A stretch of 57,661 bases of DNA from CBDUXT01 sp965371245 (lineage in GTDB: Bacteria; Planctomycetota; Phycisphaerae; UBA1845), in contig CBDUXT010000028.1 of the NCBI GenBank assembly GCA_965371245.1, positions 1 to 57,661 of the forward strand, in the 5' to 3' direction. Positions 28,891 to 38,225 of this stretch are shown here, one piece after another. Below the pieces are notes generated by a model. That model was given only the letters and a program-made list of their open reading frames with translations, searched no databases and was not told where the DNA came from. Each line of letters begins with the position of its first letter. The first letter of the stretch is position 1. The translations under genes and the position numbers were made by a program.

Positions 28891-29068
28891 CGGGCTATTG
28901 CCCGCCGTCCCTATGAAGGCGGGCAATCGACCGCCCTACGCGATGCCCTCGGCGTGGCACCCGACTCCAGTCGGTCTGCGCACGCCGTTACATCTTGTAC
29001 CGCACTTGTTAAACGGGGTCCTTGGGTGCCCCGCCGTTCCATCACCAAAAGGCGGGCAATAGCCCGCC
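28891..29068. repeat. Three GGCGGGC/GCCCGCC palindromes between convergent genes
   Basis: Copies lie at 28891-28906 (CGGGCTATTGCCCG), 28918-28935 (degenerate) and 29051-29068 (perfect GGCGGGC-AATA-GCCCGCC). They fill the gap between the convergent aroA and cytochrome genes. The last copy directly abuts the cytochrome stop codon (29069-29071), so it would form a hairpin immediately after translation ends. Confidence 0.85.
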
Positions 29069-30472
29069 CTACTCGTCCAGGTCGGCGCCGACGCTGCCCG
29101 GCGTCCGCAGCGTGCGTAGAAATGCCAGGACGCCCCCCTGCTCCGACTCGCCGAGCGCGGCGAAGTTGTCCCGTGCCGACTGAGCCTCGCCGCCGTGCAT
29201 CATGATCGCCTCGCCGAGTGTCAACGCTCGGCCATCATGCATGTAGGGAGCCGTGTCGGCCACCCCCCAAAGACGGGCCGTCGTGAAGGCGCCGTCCAGC
29301 GAGCTTCCGAATGACTCGGCCAATGCCGCCCCCATCTCGTGACGCTTCAGATCGGCAAAGAGCGGCACGACCAGACCGCCCCGCGCGGCGCGTTGAAAAC
29401 CCGCGGGCGCCCGGGTCAGATCGACTTCGTAGTACACGTTGGCGGCCGGGTCCGTCGCAAGCTCAGGAAAGCTGTGGGTCAGCGTCGCGCTTGATGTCGT
29501 AAGCCGAGGGACGTGGCATTCGGCGCAGCCGACCGACCTGAAAGCCGCCGCCCCGGCACGCGCTCTCTTACTCAAACGGCCACTCCGTGGGCGCTCGAGC
29601 GTCGTGTTGAAGATGACCATGGCCGACACTTCTCCGACCAGAATCTCGTTGACCACCCCGTCGCCGTCGGCATCCACGTCCGCGCCGACGACCTCGACTG
29701 CCTGCATGCCAAAATGAAACTGAAGCGCGCCGGCGTCGAAGCCGCGCGTCGTGGCGAACTCGCCTTTGCGGCCAAAGGGGCGCACGACGAGATCGGAATC
29801 AATCCCTGCAACGCGGGAGGTGTCGAACTGACCGCTGTCGAACCGGATCACGCCGAAGTTGACGCCTTTGGTTACCAGATCGACGTCGATACCGGGATGA
29901 TCGCGCGCGGTCTGTTTCAGCACCTGCAGGTCGGTCGTCATCTCCTTGCCGAGTAGCTCCACGCCGCCGGAGCCGAACAGAAAGGGCGGATTGATGAATC
30001 GCCCGTTGAAGGTGGCGATGCCCTCGTCCGCCGAGTCGTTTACGTCCATGACGGTCGGCAGGAACATGGCATTGCTGACCGAGCCGCCCACGCCGCCGAC
30101 GCCAAACTTGGCGGGGATGCTCGCGTTGCTGAGGATCGAATGGCATTCCAGGCAGGACTGACCGTCCAGCCCGTTGACCCTAAGAAACGTGCCGTTACCC
30201 TGAAGCGTCGGGCGACCACCCGGCGTGGTGGGGTCGTTCGGGTCCATGGGTCCATCGCCATAGCCGTCGAACTTGTTGAACGGCGTCGAGAAGATCCGCC
30301 GCCCGTTGAGTCGAATCTCTCGCAATGAGAGCGCGCCGCTTTCAATATCCTGTTGGGTAATGCTGTGCCCGCCAAGGCGAGGCCCCTCACCGGGCAAGCC
30401 ATCCCCCCGGGCGTTGGAGGACGCGCCACCCAAGAAAACGGCGCACGCCACAACTGATAAGAAACCCCGCAT
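29069..30472 (-). CDS. Dihaem cytochrome c oxidoreductase/peroxidase-like protein
   Basis: A secreted 467-residue protein related to the dihaem (CcpA/MauG or DHOR/DUF1111-like) cytochromes. The start ATG 30472 has GGAG 9 nt upstream and gives a signal peptide (MRGFLSVVACAVFLGGASS). CLECH (about residue 107) and CAECH (about 300) are two covalent haem sites. A late TAPYMHDGRALTLGEAI is typical of the second cytochrome domain of this family. Possible roles are peroxide reduction or oxidative cofactor/protein maturation in the periplasm; no partner gene identifies which. Confidence 0.85.
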   Translation of the reverse strand: MRGFLSVVACAVFLGGASSNARGDGLPGEGPRLGGHSITQQDIESGALSLREIRLNGRRIFSTPFNKFDGYGDGPMDPNDPTTPGGRPTLQGNGTFLRVNGLDGQSCLECHSILSNASIPAKFGVGGVGGSVSNAMFLPTVMDVNDSADEGIATFNGRFINPPFLFGSGGVELLGKEMTTDLQVLKQTARDHPGIDVDLVTKGVNFGVIRFDSGQFDTSRVAGIDSDLVVRPFGRKGEFATTRGFDAGALQFHFGMQAVEVVGADVDADGDGVVNEILVGEVSAMVIFNTTLERPRSGRLSKRARAGAAAFRSVGCAECHVPRLTTSSATLTHSFPELATDPAANVYYEVDLTRAPAGFQRAARGGLVVPLFADLKRHEMGAALAESFGSSLDGAFTTARLWGVADTAPYMHDGRALTLGEAIMMHGGEAQSARDNFAALGESEQGGVLAFLRTLRTPGSVGADLDE

Positions 30473-30691
30473 CGCTCTTCTCCTTGCTCCGCTCCGCGCC
30501 CAGACCAGGCGCCACAATTCGAGACGTCCGGTCGCTCAACCGAACCAAAACCGTGCCGAGCAGCCATCCTAGCAGGTTGACACGCATGCTCCAAACTCAC
30601 GATCGCACCATCCGACCTACGATGGATGGCAGCGAGTCGTGACTCTAACCCCCCTACTGACAAGGACTTGCGAGCGAAACGATTCTCGGAC

Positions 30692-30730
30692 TTGACACCC
30701 TACGAATCCGATGTATACTGTATTAGATAC
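30692..30730 (+). promoter_or_regulatory. Promoter with overlapping GntR-type operator
   Basis: TTGACA (30692-30697) and TATACT (30714-30719) are spaced by 16 bp. Over and after the -10 box lie GTATAC (30713-30718) and the dyad GTATTAGATAC (GTAT-N3-ATAC, 30720-30730). The regulator gene starts 37 nt further on, which suggests autorepression by the YtrA-type GntR protein. Confidence 0.7.
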
Positions 30731-30766
30731 CTAGTACACTGAGCTGACGATCCGGATGGCTGATCC

Positions 30767-31201
30767 ATGCCCGTCGATCCGCACATACCGCTTCCCATCT
30801 ATCAGCAAATCGTCGAGCACGTCTGCTCGGCCGTGGCGTCCGGCGTCTTTCGCACGGGCGAGACGCTCCCCTCCATTCGAAAGCTGGCCCTCGAGCTTGT
30901 CGTCAACCCCAACACCGTTCAGCGCGCCTACCAGGAGCTCGAGCGGCAAGGGCTCGTCCGCATGCGCAGGGGGCTCGGGGTCTTTGTGGCCGACAACGGC
31001 AAGATCTCAGCCACCCGTCACGTGGAGTCGGCCGTGCGCGAGCGGTTTGCCCAAGGGGTCCGCGTCGGGCGCGACGCCGGGCTCGATTCGCAGCGGATGG
31101 AATCCTTATTCCGAGGTGCCATGGACCCGGCATCCCGAGATTCCACGGATGGGCCGCGGCCGGGCGACGACACGCCGGTCGGCGAAAGGAAACAACCATG
31201 A
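30767..31201 (+). CDS. GntR family regulator, YtrA subfamily
   Basis: A 144-residue one-domain regulator. The winged helix covers about residues 5-78, with LPIYQQIVEHVCSAVASG, LPSIRKLALELVVNPNTVQRAY and RRGLGVFV, followed by a short dimerisation helix. YtrA-type regulators normally control adjacent ABC transporters, and here the stop overlaps an ABC ATPase gene by 4 bp. A strong promoter with a dyad lies just upstream. Confidence 0.93.
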   Translation: MPVDPHIPLPIYQQIVEHVCSAVASGVFRTGETLPSIRKLALELVVNPNTVQRAYQELERQGLVRMRRGLGVFVADNGKISATRHVESAVRERFAQGVRVGRDAGLDSQRMESLFRGAMDPASRDSTDGPRPGDDTPVGERKQP

Positions 31202-32112
31202 CCAGCGACGGGGCAAACGACGCGGTGATCGACATCCGAGGCGTCACGAAACGGTTCCGGGACCAGACGGCCGTTGATGACCTGTCGCTTAGCGTGCCGA
31301 AGGGCACCGCCCTGGGGTTCATCGGGCGAAACGGCGCTGGCAAGACCACGACCATCAAGCTGCTGATGGGCCTGCTGCCGCGCAGCGCGGGCGAGGTCCG
31401 CGTGCTGGGCGTCGATCCCGCTGTCGATGCGATGACGGTAAGGAGCCGCGTCGGGTATGTGCCCGAGGAGCAACACATCCATCGCTGGATGCGAGTCCGT
31501 GAGGCCGTCGAGTTTTGCCGCGCGTTTTTTCCGGCTTGGGATAGTGAGCTCTGCGCACGCTTGTTCAAGCTCTTCGACCTTCCGGTGGAGCGGCGTGTCA
31601 GTCAGCTATCAAAGGGCATGGTCGTGAAGCTCTCGCTCCTTCTGGCACTTTGCCACGAGCCCGAAGTGCTCATCCTCGACGAGCCGATGGCCGGGCTGGA
31701 CCCGGTCGTTCGCGAGGAACTTCTCGACGGCATCCTTCAGACCCTGTGCGACCGCGACGTCACGGTGCTCTTCTCCAGCCACACGCTGGCGGACGTGCAG
31801 CGCCTGGCCGACAGCGTGGCCATCATCGACGCCGGCCGACTTCTGGCTCACCGCCGAGTGGATGAGCTACTCACGCGAACCAAGCGGCTACGCGTGGTGT
31901 TCGCCGACGGCGCGGCACCCGGCGACGCGCCGGACGGCCTTATCTGGCAGCGCATGAACGGACGCGAGTGGGTCGTGACGGTGGACAACTTTACAGAGGA
32001 GACCGTCCCACGGCTTCGCGCCGCCAACCAGGCCGAGCACGTGGAGGTCATCGACCTGGGGCTCGAGGACATCTTCAAAGACTACGTTCGAGGTCGGAGG
32101 GCGACGCCATGA
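31198..32112 (+). CDS. ABC transporter ATP-binding protein
   Basis: A 304-residue nucleotide-binding subunit. Walker A is GRNGAGKTTTIK (about 43-54), the ABC signature is degenerate (VSQLSKGMVVKLSL instead of LSGGQ), Walker B is LILDEPMAGLDPV, and the switch His lies in LFSSHTLADV. The LSKGM signature is characteristic of the YtrB/BcrA-like exporter class controlled by YtrA regulators. It overlaps its permease gene by 4 bp. The substrate is unknown; such systems often respond to cell-wall antibiotics. Confidence 0.93.
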   Translation: MTSDGANDAVIDIRGVTKRFRDQTAVDDLSLSVPKGTALGFIGRNGAGKTTTIKLLMGLLPRSAGEVRVLGVDPAVDAMTVRSRVGYVPEEQHIHRWMRVREAVEFCRAFFPAWDSELCARLFKLFDLPVERRVSQLSKGMVVKLSLLLALCHEPEVLILDEPMAGLDPVVREELLDGILQTLCDRDVTVLFSSHTLADVQRLADSVAIIDAGRLLAHRRVDELLTRTKRLRVVFADGAAPGDAPDGLIWQRMNGREWVVTVDNFTEETVPRLRAANQAEHVEVIDLGLEDIFKDYVRGRRATP

Positions 32113-32789
32113 AAATGCTGTTGTGGAAAGAGTTCAGGCAAAGCTCGCGGCTGCTGATTGCTTGCGGGGTGCTCTTGGTAATGCCCTATGTGGTGGCCGC
32201 CGCCGCCGGCGTCTACGACCACACGCGCATGGAGATGTACTACCGCTACACGCCATGGCCGGAGTATGCCATGGGCGCGGCGATCTCTGCCCTCGGTCTC
32301 TGCGCTCTGCTGTCGGCGTTCGTGGGCGCCAACGCCATTGCCAGTGAGCGATCGGACCGCTCGGCTGAGTTCCTTGCCTATCTCCCGATTCCGCGCGTCA
32401 AGGCGACGGCTTGTAAGGCGGGTTTCGCCATCTCGGTCTTACTTGCGATGTTCGTGGTCAACATCGCTGTCACAGCAGCCGCCGCTTATGCTTCCGACGT
32501 GTCTCGATCGCTATCTGCTTGGGAGCCTCTCCGGGTCGTGTTCGCGATCGCTGTCTTCCTTTTCGGTACAGCCTGGCTCGGTTCGACAATGCTGCGCACG
32601 CCGGGTAACGCGGCCGCAGCGGCGCTTGGGTCGCTGATCGTACTCTACCTTCCCATCCTGCTCATCGAGGAGCGGCGTGGTTGGTCGGCCGCGACATGGG
32701 AGACGGTCTTCATCGCTTCGATCCTATCCCTCGGGCTGGCGTGCTTTGTGGGCGGGACGGTCTACTACCTGCGAAAAGCGTCCCCGTAA
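32109..32789 (+). CDS. ABC-2 type transporter permease
   Basis: A 226-residue integral membrane protein with six hydrophobic segments (about 16-36, 53-75, 97-120, 134-152, 165-185 and 198-220). The opening MKMLLWKEFRQSSRLL is typical of ABC-2 permeases, and ERSDRSAEFLAYLPIPR matches the conserved cytoplasmic coupling loop. The ATG overlaps the stop of the ATPase gene (ATGA). It completes a GntR-ABC-permease operon. Confidence 0.88.
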   Translation: MKMLLWKEFRQSSRLLIACGVLLVMPYVVAAAAGVYDHTRMEMYYRYTPWPEYAMGAAISALGLCALLSAFVGANAIASERSDRSAEFLAYLPIPRVKATACKAGFAISVLLAMFVVNIAVTAAAAYASDVSRSLSAWEPLRVVFAIAVFLFGTAWLGSTMLRTPGNAAAAALGSLIVLYLPILLIEERRGWSAATWETVFIASILSLGLACFVGGTVYYLRKASP

Positions 32790-33304
32790 TGCTCGGACAC
32801 GCGCCAACCGACTGGCTGTTCTTGACCAAGCCGCCACCGTCAGCGAGCGGATGCCTGAGAGTAGTGTACGGTCAACCCTGAATCCGCGGGTCTGGCTTGG
32901 TGGGTACCACGCGTCTTCAGAAGCGGGGCACTCGAGCGTTCTCCGGATGTGCGTCCCCCACGGCCAACCCCATGGGGCACACGACTCGCAAGCCTACACC
33001 TGACGCTGCGCTGGACCATCGCCGACACCAGCGGGCCACGTCGAGTCCTGCGTTCCCTGGTCGCGTGGCTGTTCTCACCCGCTTATCGGACCACCCTTCC
33101 CCCGCGGCAAACATTTCGCCCGCAACCCAATCGCCGCCCTGCGCGTCGCCTTCCTTGCTGATTCAGCAGGACGCAGCAGGTTCCGATAGGCATCATTACC
33201 GGAAGCGCGAGTCGCGCCGTAGCAGGTGCGCGCGCTATTGGGGGCACCTCGAGCCTGACGCAGAGGCCAGCGACCGGATGGCGAGCCGACACCCTGACAA
33301 CACC
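32790..33304. other. Intergenic region before the GGDEF gene
   Basis: About 515 bp. An open frame continues upstream of the GGDEF start through this stretch, but its translation is Arg/Pro/Ser/His-rich with no family resemblance, so I treat it as non-coding. No promoter, RNA or clear repeat is recognised. Confidence 0.55.
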
Positions 33305-34702
33305 ATGACGTCCCGAAGCCCGAGCTTTTGGGCCAAGCTAACGGGCGCGGCGCTCAGCCTTCAATGCACGGCCACCGGGCTCGTCGTCGTGCTGTCACTG
33401 GCGGTGGCGGCCGTTGTGTCGGGCTATCTCGTGCGATCCAGCGCGGAGCTGGCTCGCCGTCAGGAAGACCGCCAGATGGTTCAACTGGCGGCCATGCTTG
33501 CCAAGGCAGCGGAAGCGGCGATGTCGAGTGCCGACGCGGGCGCCCTGGCGTCGCTCGCCGCCGAGTCGGCCAACGGCAACCCACTGATCTACGTGGTCCT
33601 TTCCGATACGACTGGGCGTCGGTTGGCTGCGGCCGAGCAAGCGAATGTAGACGTTCTTGGCCCGCTTGCTCGAGACGGTCGAGATCGTGCCGGGTTGCCG
33701 GGCACGCCTGTCCTCCGTCGCGGGATCGGCTCCGTTCCCGTGTTCCTTGACGTGACCTACCCGATTACGCGGCGGCTTGTGCGGGCCGCCGCCCGCGCCC
33801 CCTCAACGGGCGATCACTCCCAAGCGCTGCTGGGCTACGTCCGCACCGGCGTGGTTGCCGACGGGTGGCAACGAACGATGTCGAGCCGGTTGGATCTCGT
33901 CGTTGGCGTCGGGATTCTCGCTTGCCTGGCCGCCGTCCCTCTCGGATTCCTGTTGATCCGCCGCATCATTCGTCCGCTGGACCATCTTGCGGTCGCCATG
34001 CGCAGGTTCTCAGAGGGTGAGTTGGACGTGCGCAGCGACGTACGACGACGTGACGAGATCGGCCGGCTGGCACTGGCCTTTGATCGCATGGCAGACCAAC
34101 ACCAACACACGCACCTTCGCTTGGTGAGAATGAACACCGAACTCGAGAGGCGCGTGGGTCAGCGAACCAAGCAACTCCGCGAGCTGGCCTCCCGCGATCC
34201 GTTGACCGGGCTGTACAATCGGCGCCGCTTCAACGAGGCGCTTGAGAATCGGTTCTCGGAAGCCACCCGGTATGGTACGGACCTGTCCTGTATGATGATC
34301 GACTTGGATGGGTTCAAAGCGGTCAACGACGAATTCGGCCATCAAATCGGCGACGACCTCCTGGTCATCGCTGCCATCACCATCCCGAGCCAGCTTCGCG
34401 CCGCGGACATGGCCGCTCGGTTCGGTGGTGACGAGTTCATTGTCCTGCTCCCCCACACCGACGCCGAGAGCGCCGGCACCCTGGGCGAGCGGATTGTGGG
34501 GAAGTTCGCCGAAGACGCCCGGGAGCAGTTGCCGCAGGTTCAAAGCAGCATGAGCATAGGCATCGCCAGCGTTCACGGCGGTGATGCGAAGGACGCCGAG
34601 TCGCTCATTCGAGCGGCCGACCGCGCCCTCTACGACGCCAAGGCCGCCGGCAAGAATCGCGTCGCCAAGGCATCCTCCAGCCCCGATCCCGCCGCTCTCT
34701 GA
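33305..34702 (+). CDS. Membrane diguanylate cyclase (HAMP-GGDEF)
   Basis: Predicted to make cyclic-di-GMP from two GTP. Layout of the 465-residue product: TM1 at about 17-41, an extracytoplasmic sensor region of about 150 residues with no family I recognise, TM2 (VVGVGILACLAAVPLGFLLI), a HAMP linker (RRIIRPLDHLAVAMRRFSEG), and a C-terminal GGDEF domain. The active-site motif is intact (RFGGDEF). An inhibitory-site RxxD (RAAD) lies five residues before it, so product feedback inhibition is expected. ATG 33305 matches the start of TM1. Confidence 0.93.
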   Translation: MTSRSPSFWAKLTGAALSLQCTATGLVVVLSLAVAAVVSGYLVRSSAELARRQEDRQMVQLAAMLAKAAEAAMSSADAGALASLAAESANGNPLIYVVLSDTTGRRLAAAEQANVDVLGPLARDGRDRAGLPGTPVLRRGIGSVPVFLDVTYPITRRLVRAAARAPSTGDHSQALLGYVRTGVVADGWQRTMSSRLDLVVGVGILACLAAVPLGFLLIRRIIRPLDHLAVAMRRFSEGELDVRSDVRRRDEIGRLALAFDRMADQHQHTHLRLVRMNTELERRVGQRTKQLRELASRDPLTGLYNRRRFNEALENRFSEATRYGTDLSCMMIDLDGFKAVNDEFGHQIGDDLLVIAAITIPSQLRAADMAARFGGDEFIVLLPHTDAESAGTLGERIVGKFAEDAREQLPQVQSSMSIGIASVHGGDAKDAESLIRAADRALYDAKAAGKNRVAKASSSPDPAAL

Positions 34703-34859
34703 TCGACCGATCCCTCATCGGGGCGGATATTTGTCGGTGGGGAACGAATTATACAGGACGATACGGTTTGTAATCGCCGGCGCTGCGAGGGCGTGGTACG
34801 CTTAGGTACCCCTCGGGAGAAGATGCCTCGCGCGCGGATACCCGCGGAGATGGACGATC

Positions 34860-35264
34860 ATGTTTGAAACACTCGGCAAGTACGTAGGCGGAAGAGTCCT
34901 GACCGCCATTCTGGTGGTGTCGAGCTTCGGGGCGGGCGTCTGGTTTTGGAAGCACCCGGAACACCTTCAAACGATCTGGATGACGATAAAGTACGTTCTT
35001 GTCTGGCTGGGCTTCGTGCTGGTGCTCCCTTGGGCGACCTTCTTTGTCACGCCCTGGGTTCTGAAGTTTGATTCCAACCTGGCGGCGGGGGTCATGCTCG
35101 CGGGCTATTCGCTTGCCGATGTGGCCCTTGCGCTTTATCTGATCGGGGGACCGTTGGGTCACGATAGTCTGACCTGGGGTGTACTCTTGCTTGGATTCCT
35201 CTCGGCCGGCGTCTATAATTTCATGGCCTGCGAACATCAGGCCGAGTGCCTGGAGTCCGTCTAG
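34860..35264 (+). CDS. Small four-helix membrane protein, unknown
   Basis: A 134-residue hydrophobic protein with four predicted membrane segments (about 12-27, 40-65, 75-96 and 104-120) and a short charged tail ending ACEHQAECLESV. No family is recognised. It is the first gene of a plus-strand series of closely spaced genes: the kinase starts 31 bp after its stop, and the ESCRT-like genes follow. It may be a membrane partner of that group, but only gene order supports this. Confidence 0.65.
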   Translation: MFETLGKYVGGRVLTAILVVSSFGAGVWFWKHPEHLQTIWMTIKYVLVWLGFVLVLPWATFFVTPWVLKFDSNLAAGVMLAGYSLADVALALYLIGGPLGHDSLTWGVLLLGFLSAGVYNFMACEHQAECLESV

Positions 35265-35295
35265 TCGCACCGGCCCGTCCGCGAGGAATTCGCCC

Positions 35296-36333
35296 ATGCC
35301 TGCGCTTCGTGAAGGCGACAGAATCAATAACTATCTCCTCGAGAGCCTGACCGGGGCCGGCAGCTTCGGCGAGGTCTGGCGAGCCCGACACCATATGTTC
35401 GGGGACGTGGTGGCCATCAAGGTTCCCACGGATGCCGAATACGTGCGCAACCTCCAGCGAGAGGGCGTGGCGGTTCACGGGCTCCGCCATCCCAACGTCG
35501 TTCGGGCGATCGACCTCGATCCCTACGCCGACCCACCCTACTACATCATGGAGTTTGTGGACGGACCGTCCCTGCGCGCGGTCATCGACAAGCAAGGCCC
35601 ACGGTTTCCGATTGCCGCTGCCGTCACGATCATGCGCGGTGTTCTGCAAGCGTTGACCGTTGCCCACGACGCCGGTGTGATCCACCGGGACATCAAACCC
35701 GCGAACATTCTTCTGCACCAGCCGCCGGAGGATCTCACGCAGATCACCGACCGGGCCGTCAAAGTGACGGACTTCGGACTCGGCCGCGTCGGCGGAACCA
35801 CCACGCAATCGATCATGCAAAGCGGCAGCATGACGACGGAGGACGGTCGCAGCATTGCCGGCACCTTGGCGTACATGTCGCCGGAGCAGAAGGAAGGCGG
35901 CGATCTGGACGCACGCAGCGACCTGTATGCGTGCGGCATCATTTTGTTCGAGATGTTGACCGGAGAGCGTCCCCAGGGCGGCGACTGGCCCGGTCTTGTT
36001 CGCACGGACGTTCCATCGTGGCTCGACGAGGTTTTTCGAAAGTGCTACACGCGCCGGGATCGCCGCTTCGCTTGCGCAAAGGAGATGCTGGACGCACTCT
36101 CACCGGAAGGCTCGCCCTCGGTTGGTCCGCCTCCCCCGCCCGTTGCGTCCGGTATCAACGCACAGTGTTCCGCTTGCCGACAGCCGGTCCACCGGGACGA
36201 TCAGTTTTGCATCCATTGCGGGCACCAAATGGCGGCCCAGGTGGCTCGTTGCGGAACGTGCCGGGCGTATGTCCATCCGTGCGACCGATACTGCATCTTC
36301 TGTGGCAACGATCTTCGAGTGCTGAAAACATGA
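35296..36333 (+). CDS. Ser/Thr protein kinase with two C-terminal zinc ribbons
   Basis: A 345-residue Hanks-type kinase. The glycine loop is GAGSFGEVW (20-28), the VAIK lysine is K42, the catalytic loop HRDIKPAN spans 130-137, and DFGLGR, GTLAYMSPEQ and DARSDLYACG follow in order, so it should be active. There is no transmembrane segment. After a Pro-rich linker (GPPPPPVASG) come two four-cysteine ribbons: CSAC...CIHC and CGTC...CIFC. The next gene encodes another zinc ribbon on a membrane anchor. The chosen ATG 35296 is right for the kinase fold; an upstream frame overlaps the previous gene. It likely phosphorylates products of the same cluster. Confidence 0.92.
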   Translation: MPALREGDRINNYLLESLTGAGSFGEVWRARHHMFGDVVAIKVPTDAEYVRNLQREGVAVHGLRHPNVVRAIDLDPYADPPYYIMEFVDGPSLRAVIDKQGPRFPIAAAVTIMRGVLQALTVAHDAGVIHRDIKPANILLHQPPEDLTQITDRAVKVTDFGLGRVGGTTTQSIMQSGSMTTEDGRSIAGTLAYMSPEQKEGGDLDARSDLYACGIILFEMLTGERPQGGDWPGLVRTDVPSWLDEVFRKCYTRRDRRFACAKEMLDALSPEGSPSVGPPPPPVASGINAQCSACRQPVHRDDQFCIHCGHQMAAQVARCGTCRAYVHPCDRYCIFCGNDLRVLKT

Positions 36334-36349
36334 CGAGGGAGGGCGCATA

Positions 36350-36616
36350 ATGCATGGTGACGCCCTCGTGGTCGTGCTGGTTCTGGTGTTCGGCTGCGCC
36401 GCCTTCTTCTTCGGCCTGCTGTACATGCTCTGCCGCATCGTCGGCTGGTTCGGGCGCGGCGTGGCGAATGTCTTCAGGCCGGCTTCCCGGTTGGCTCGGG
36501 GCGGCTCCACGCCGCGGCGATCGGCCGTGCGCGTCTGCCCCCGCGAGCGGTGCCGCCGAGTCGAATATCGCCGCGATGCGCGTTACTGTAGCCAGTGCGG
36601 TGCTCCCCTGATGTAG
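36350..36616 (+). CDS. Membrane-anchored zinc-ribbon protein
   Basis: An 88-residue protein with one N-terminal membrane helix (about 5-30), a basic linker rich in Arg and Ser, and a C-terminal zinc ribbon formed by two Cys pairs (VCPRERC and YCSQCG). It starts 16 bp after the kinase stop. The ribbons resemble those of the kinase tail, so the two may share a partner or localise together. The function is unknown. Confidence 0.7.
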   Translation: MHGDALVVVLVLVFGCAAFFFGLLYMLCRIVGWFGRGVANVFRPASRLARGGSTPRRSAVRVCPRERCRRVEYRRDARYCSQCGAPLM

Positions 36617-36649
36617 GCACCGGCGGGTGAGACGCTGTAGGATGCGACG

Positions 36650-38101
36650 ATGACGGACGCGGCCAAGGCCCTTCAATTCGAGAACGATTTTCTTTCCGGC
36701 GTGGCGGCCAATTTTGAGACTGCCAAGGGGAAGCACTTCCGCGGCTCGTTCTGGAAGACGCAGCGCGACGACGACAGCGACCGGCTGCGGGCACTGCTCG
36801 CCTCCAACCGGGTGTACGATCGCGAGAAGCTCAAGTCGCTGCCGGCCAACCGGCTGATGGCGCTGCACGGCTTTGAGCGTCGGCTGTTCTTCTGGAAGAA
36901 AGCGACCGGCGTGGCGGTTGCCACCGTTTTGTCACCGCTAAGCCACTATGCCGCGGGCGACGGCGGCGACGCGCCACCGATCGACCTGGGCGATCTGGCC
37001 GACCATGTGCGCCGGTTGGCGGGTCATGCCAAGGTCCCGCACCTTATCGGCGTCTGTAGCCCGACGGGCTTTACCGACGAGGCCAAGAGCGCTCGATTGA
37101 GCAGGCGGAACCTGACCGTCGTTCTGGTCGAGCCGGATGGGCACGGCGGATGGCTCACCACGGCCGCCGGCGACGACGTCGATCCCCGCGTACTGAAAAT
37201 ATTCGATCCGGAAGGGTCGAAGGAGAAGGTGGATCGGGTGCGCAAAGCGGTGGAGGAACGAAGTGCCGACCTGCTGACAGGCAGCCTGTCCGTATCGGAC
37301 CTTGCGAGTAAGATGAGCCTTTCCGAGGACGTCGTGCGGGAGGGGTTCAAGCAGGTGGCGGCCGATGACGCCGAGCTTCGCGTCACCGAAAAAGATGGCG
37401 AGTTCCTGTTGTTCCGCGGCGCGCCGGCGCCGGTGGTAGAGAGAAAATCGATGAATGTCGTCGACCGCATCAAACAATTGTTCTCACGCGAAGGAGAGGA
37501 GGCCGAAAAGGTCAACCTCCTGGCGGAACGCCGCGCCGCCCTGGCGCAGCGTCGCGACCGCATCTACGGGGACATCGGCAAGCTCGAAAAGAAAGAGGCC
37601 GATCTCTTCCAGCAAGGCAAGGCCGCCACGTCCGCGGTCCCCAAGCGCCGCCTCGCCGCTCAGCTCGCTCAGCTTCGCAAGGACATTGCCCGCCAGAACA
37701 CGACCGCGGCGATGCTCAACAAGCAGATCGATATCATCAGCACCGACATCCACAACCTCACGCTGATCCAACAGGGCCAGATGGCCAAGCTTCCCGACAC
37801 CGAAGAGCTGACCGAGAACGCGGTGAAGGCCGAGGAAATGCTCGAAACCCTGGCCGCAGACGCCGACCTGATCGACAGCCTGGAGATTGGCCTCGAGACG
37901 ACGCTAACCAGCGAGGACGAGTTGGCGATCCTCAGGGAGTTCGACGAGGTCGAAACGCCGCCGGAGGCCGCCCCGATCGAACCGCCGGCGGTCGAGCCTC
38001 CCGTGCGACGGGCGGAGGCGGCGTCGAGCGACCCGGCCATCGAGGACGCGCCGCCCACACCCGAGTCGCCGAGCCGTCGGGCGGACGCCGAGCCGACATG
38101 A
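36650..38101 (+). CDS. ESCRT-III-like protein with N-terminal winged-helix-like segment
   Basis: A 483-residue protein of three parts. Residues 1-190 form a mixed alpha/beta region I do not recognise. About 195-258 looks like a winged helix (SVSDLASKMSLSEDVVREGFKQV then a strand pair ELRVTEKDGEFLLF). About 285-440 is highly charged and helical: a long basic hairpin (two helices meeting at LFQQGKAATSAVPKRR) followed by short acidic helices (SEDELAILREFDEVE). This topology is that of the Snf7/ESCRT-III core. A Pro-rich acidic tail (APIEPPAVEPP) could serve as an MIM2-like peptide. The nearest architectural analogue is CHMP7. The next gene encodes a paralogue of the helical core. The assignment is by pattern, not alignment. 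Confidence 0.55.
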   Translation: MTDAAKALQFENDFLSGVAANFETAKGKHFRGSFWKTQRDDDSDRLRALLASNRVYDREKLKSLPANRLMALHGFERRLFFWKKATGVAVATVLSPLSHYAAGDGGDAPPIDLGDLADHVRRLAGHAKVPHLIGVCSPTGFTDEAKSARLSRRNLTVVLVEPDGHGGWLTTAAGDDVDPRVLKIFDPEGSKEKVDRVRKAVEERSADLLTGSLSVSDLASKMSLSEDVVREGFKQVAADDAELRVTEKDGEFLLFRGAPAPVVERKSMNVVDRIKQLFSREGEEAEKVNLLAERRAALAQRRDRIYGDIGKLEKKEADLFQQGKAATSAVPKRRLAAQLAQLRKDIARQNTTAAMLNKQIDIISTDIHNLTLIQQGQMAKLPDTEELTENAVKAEEMLETLAADADLIDSLEIGLETTLTSEDELAILREFDEVETPPEAAPIEPPAVEPPVRRAEAASSDPAIEDAPPTPESPSRRADAEPT

Positions 38102-38225
38102 TTCTCATTTGCGCTCCGTTCGAACACTGGTGCCGGAGCACTGTCACCGAACACTTCCCGCCCGTTGGGGCGGCGAACGAGTTGCCCGCCACGCGGGCGA
38201 CTTCGCGTTGAAGGATAAACGATCG

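Noticed and set aside
32897..33304. 136-residue N-terminal extension of the GGDEF protein
   Set aside because: The extension is Arg/Pro/His-rich without structure, while ATG 33305 begins just before the first membrane helix.
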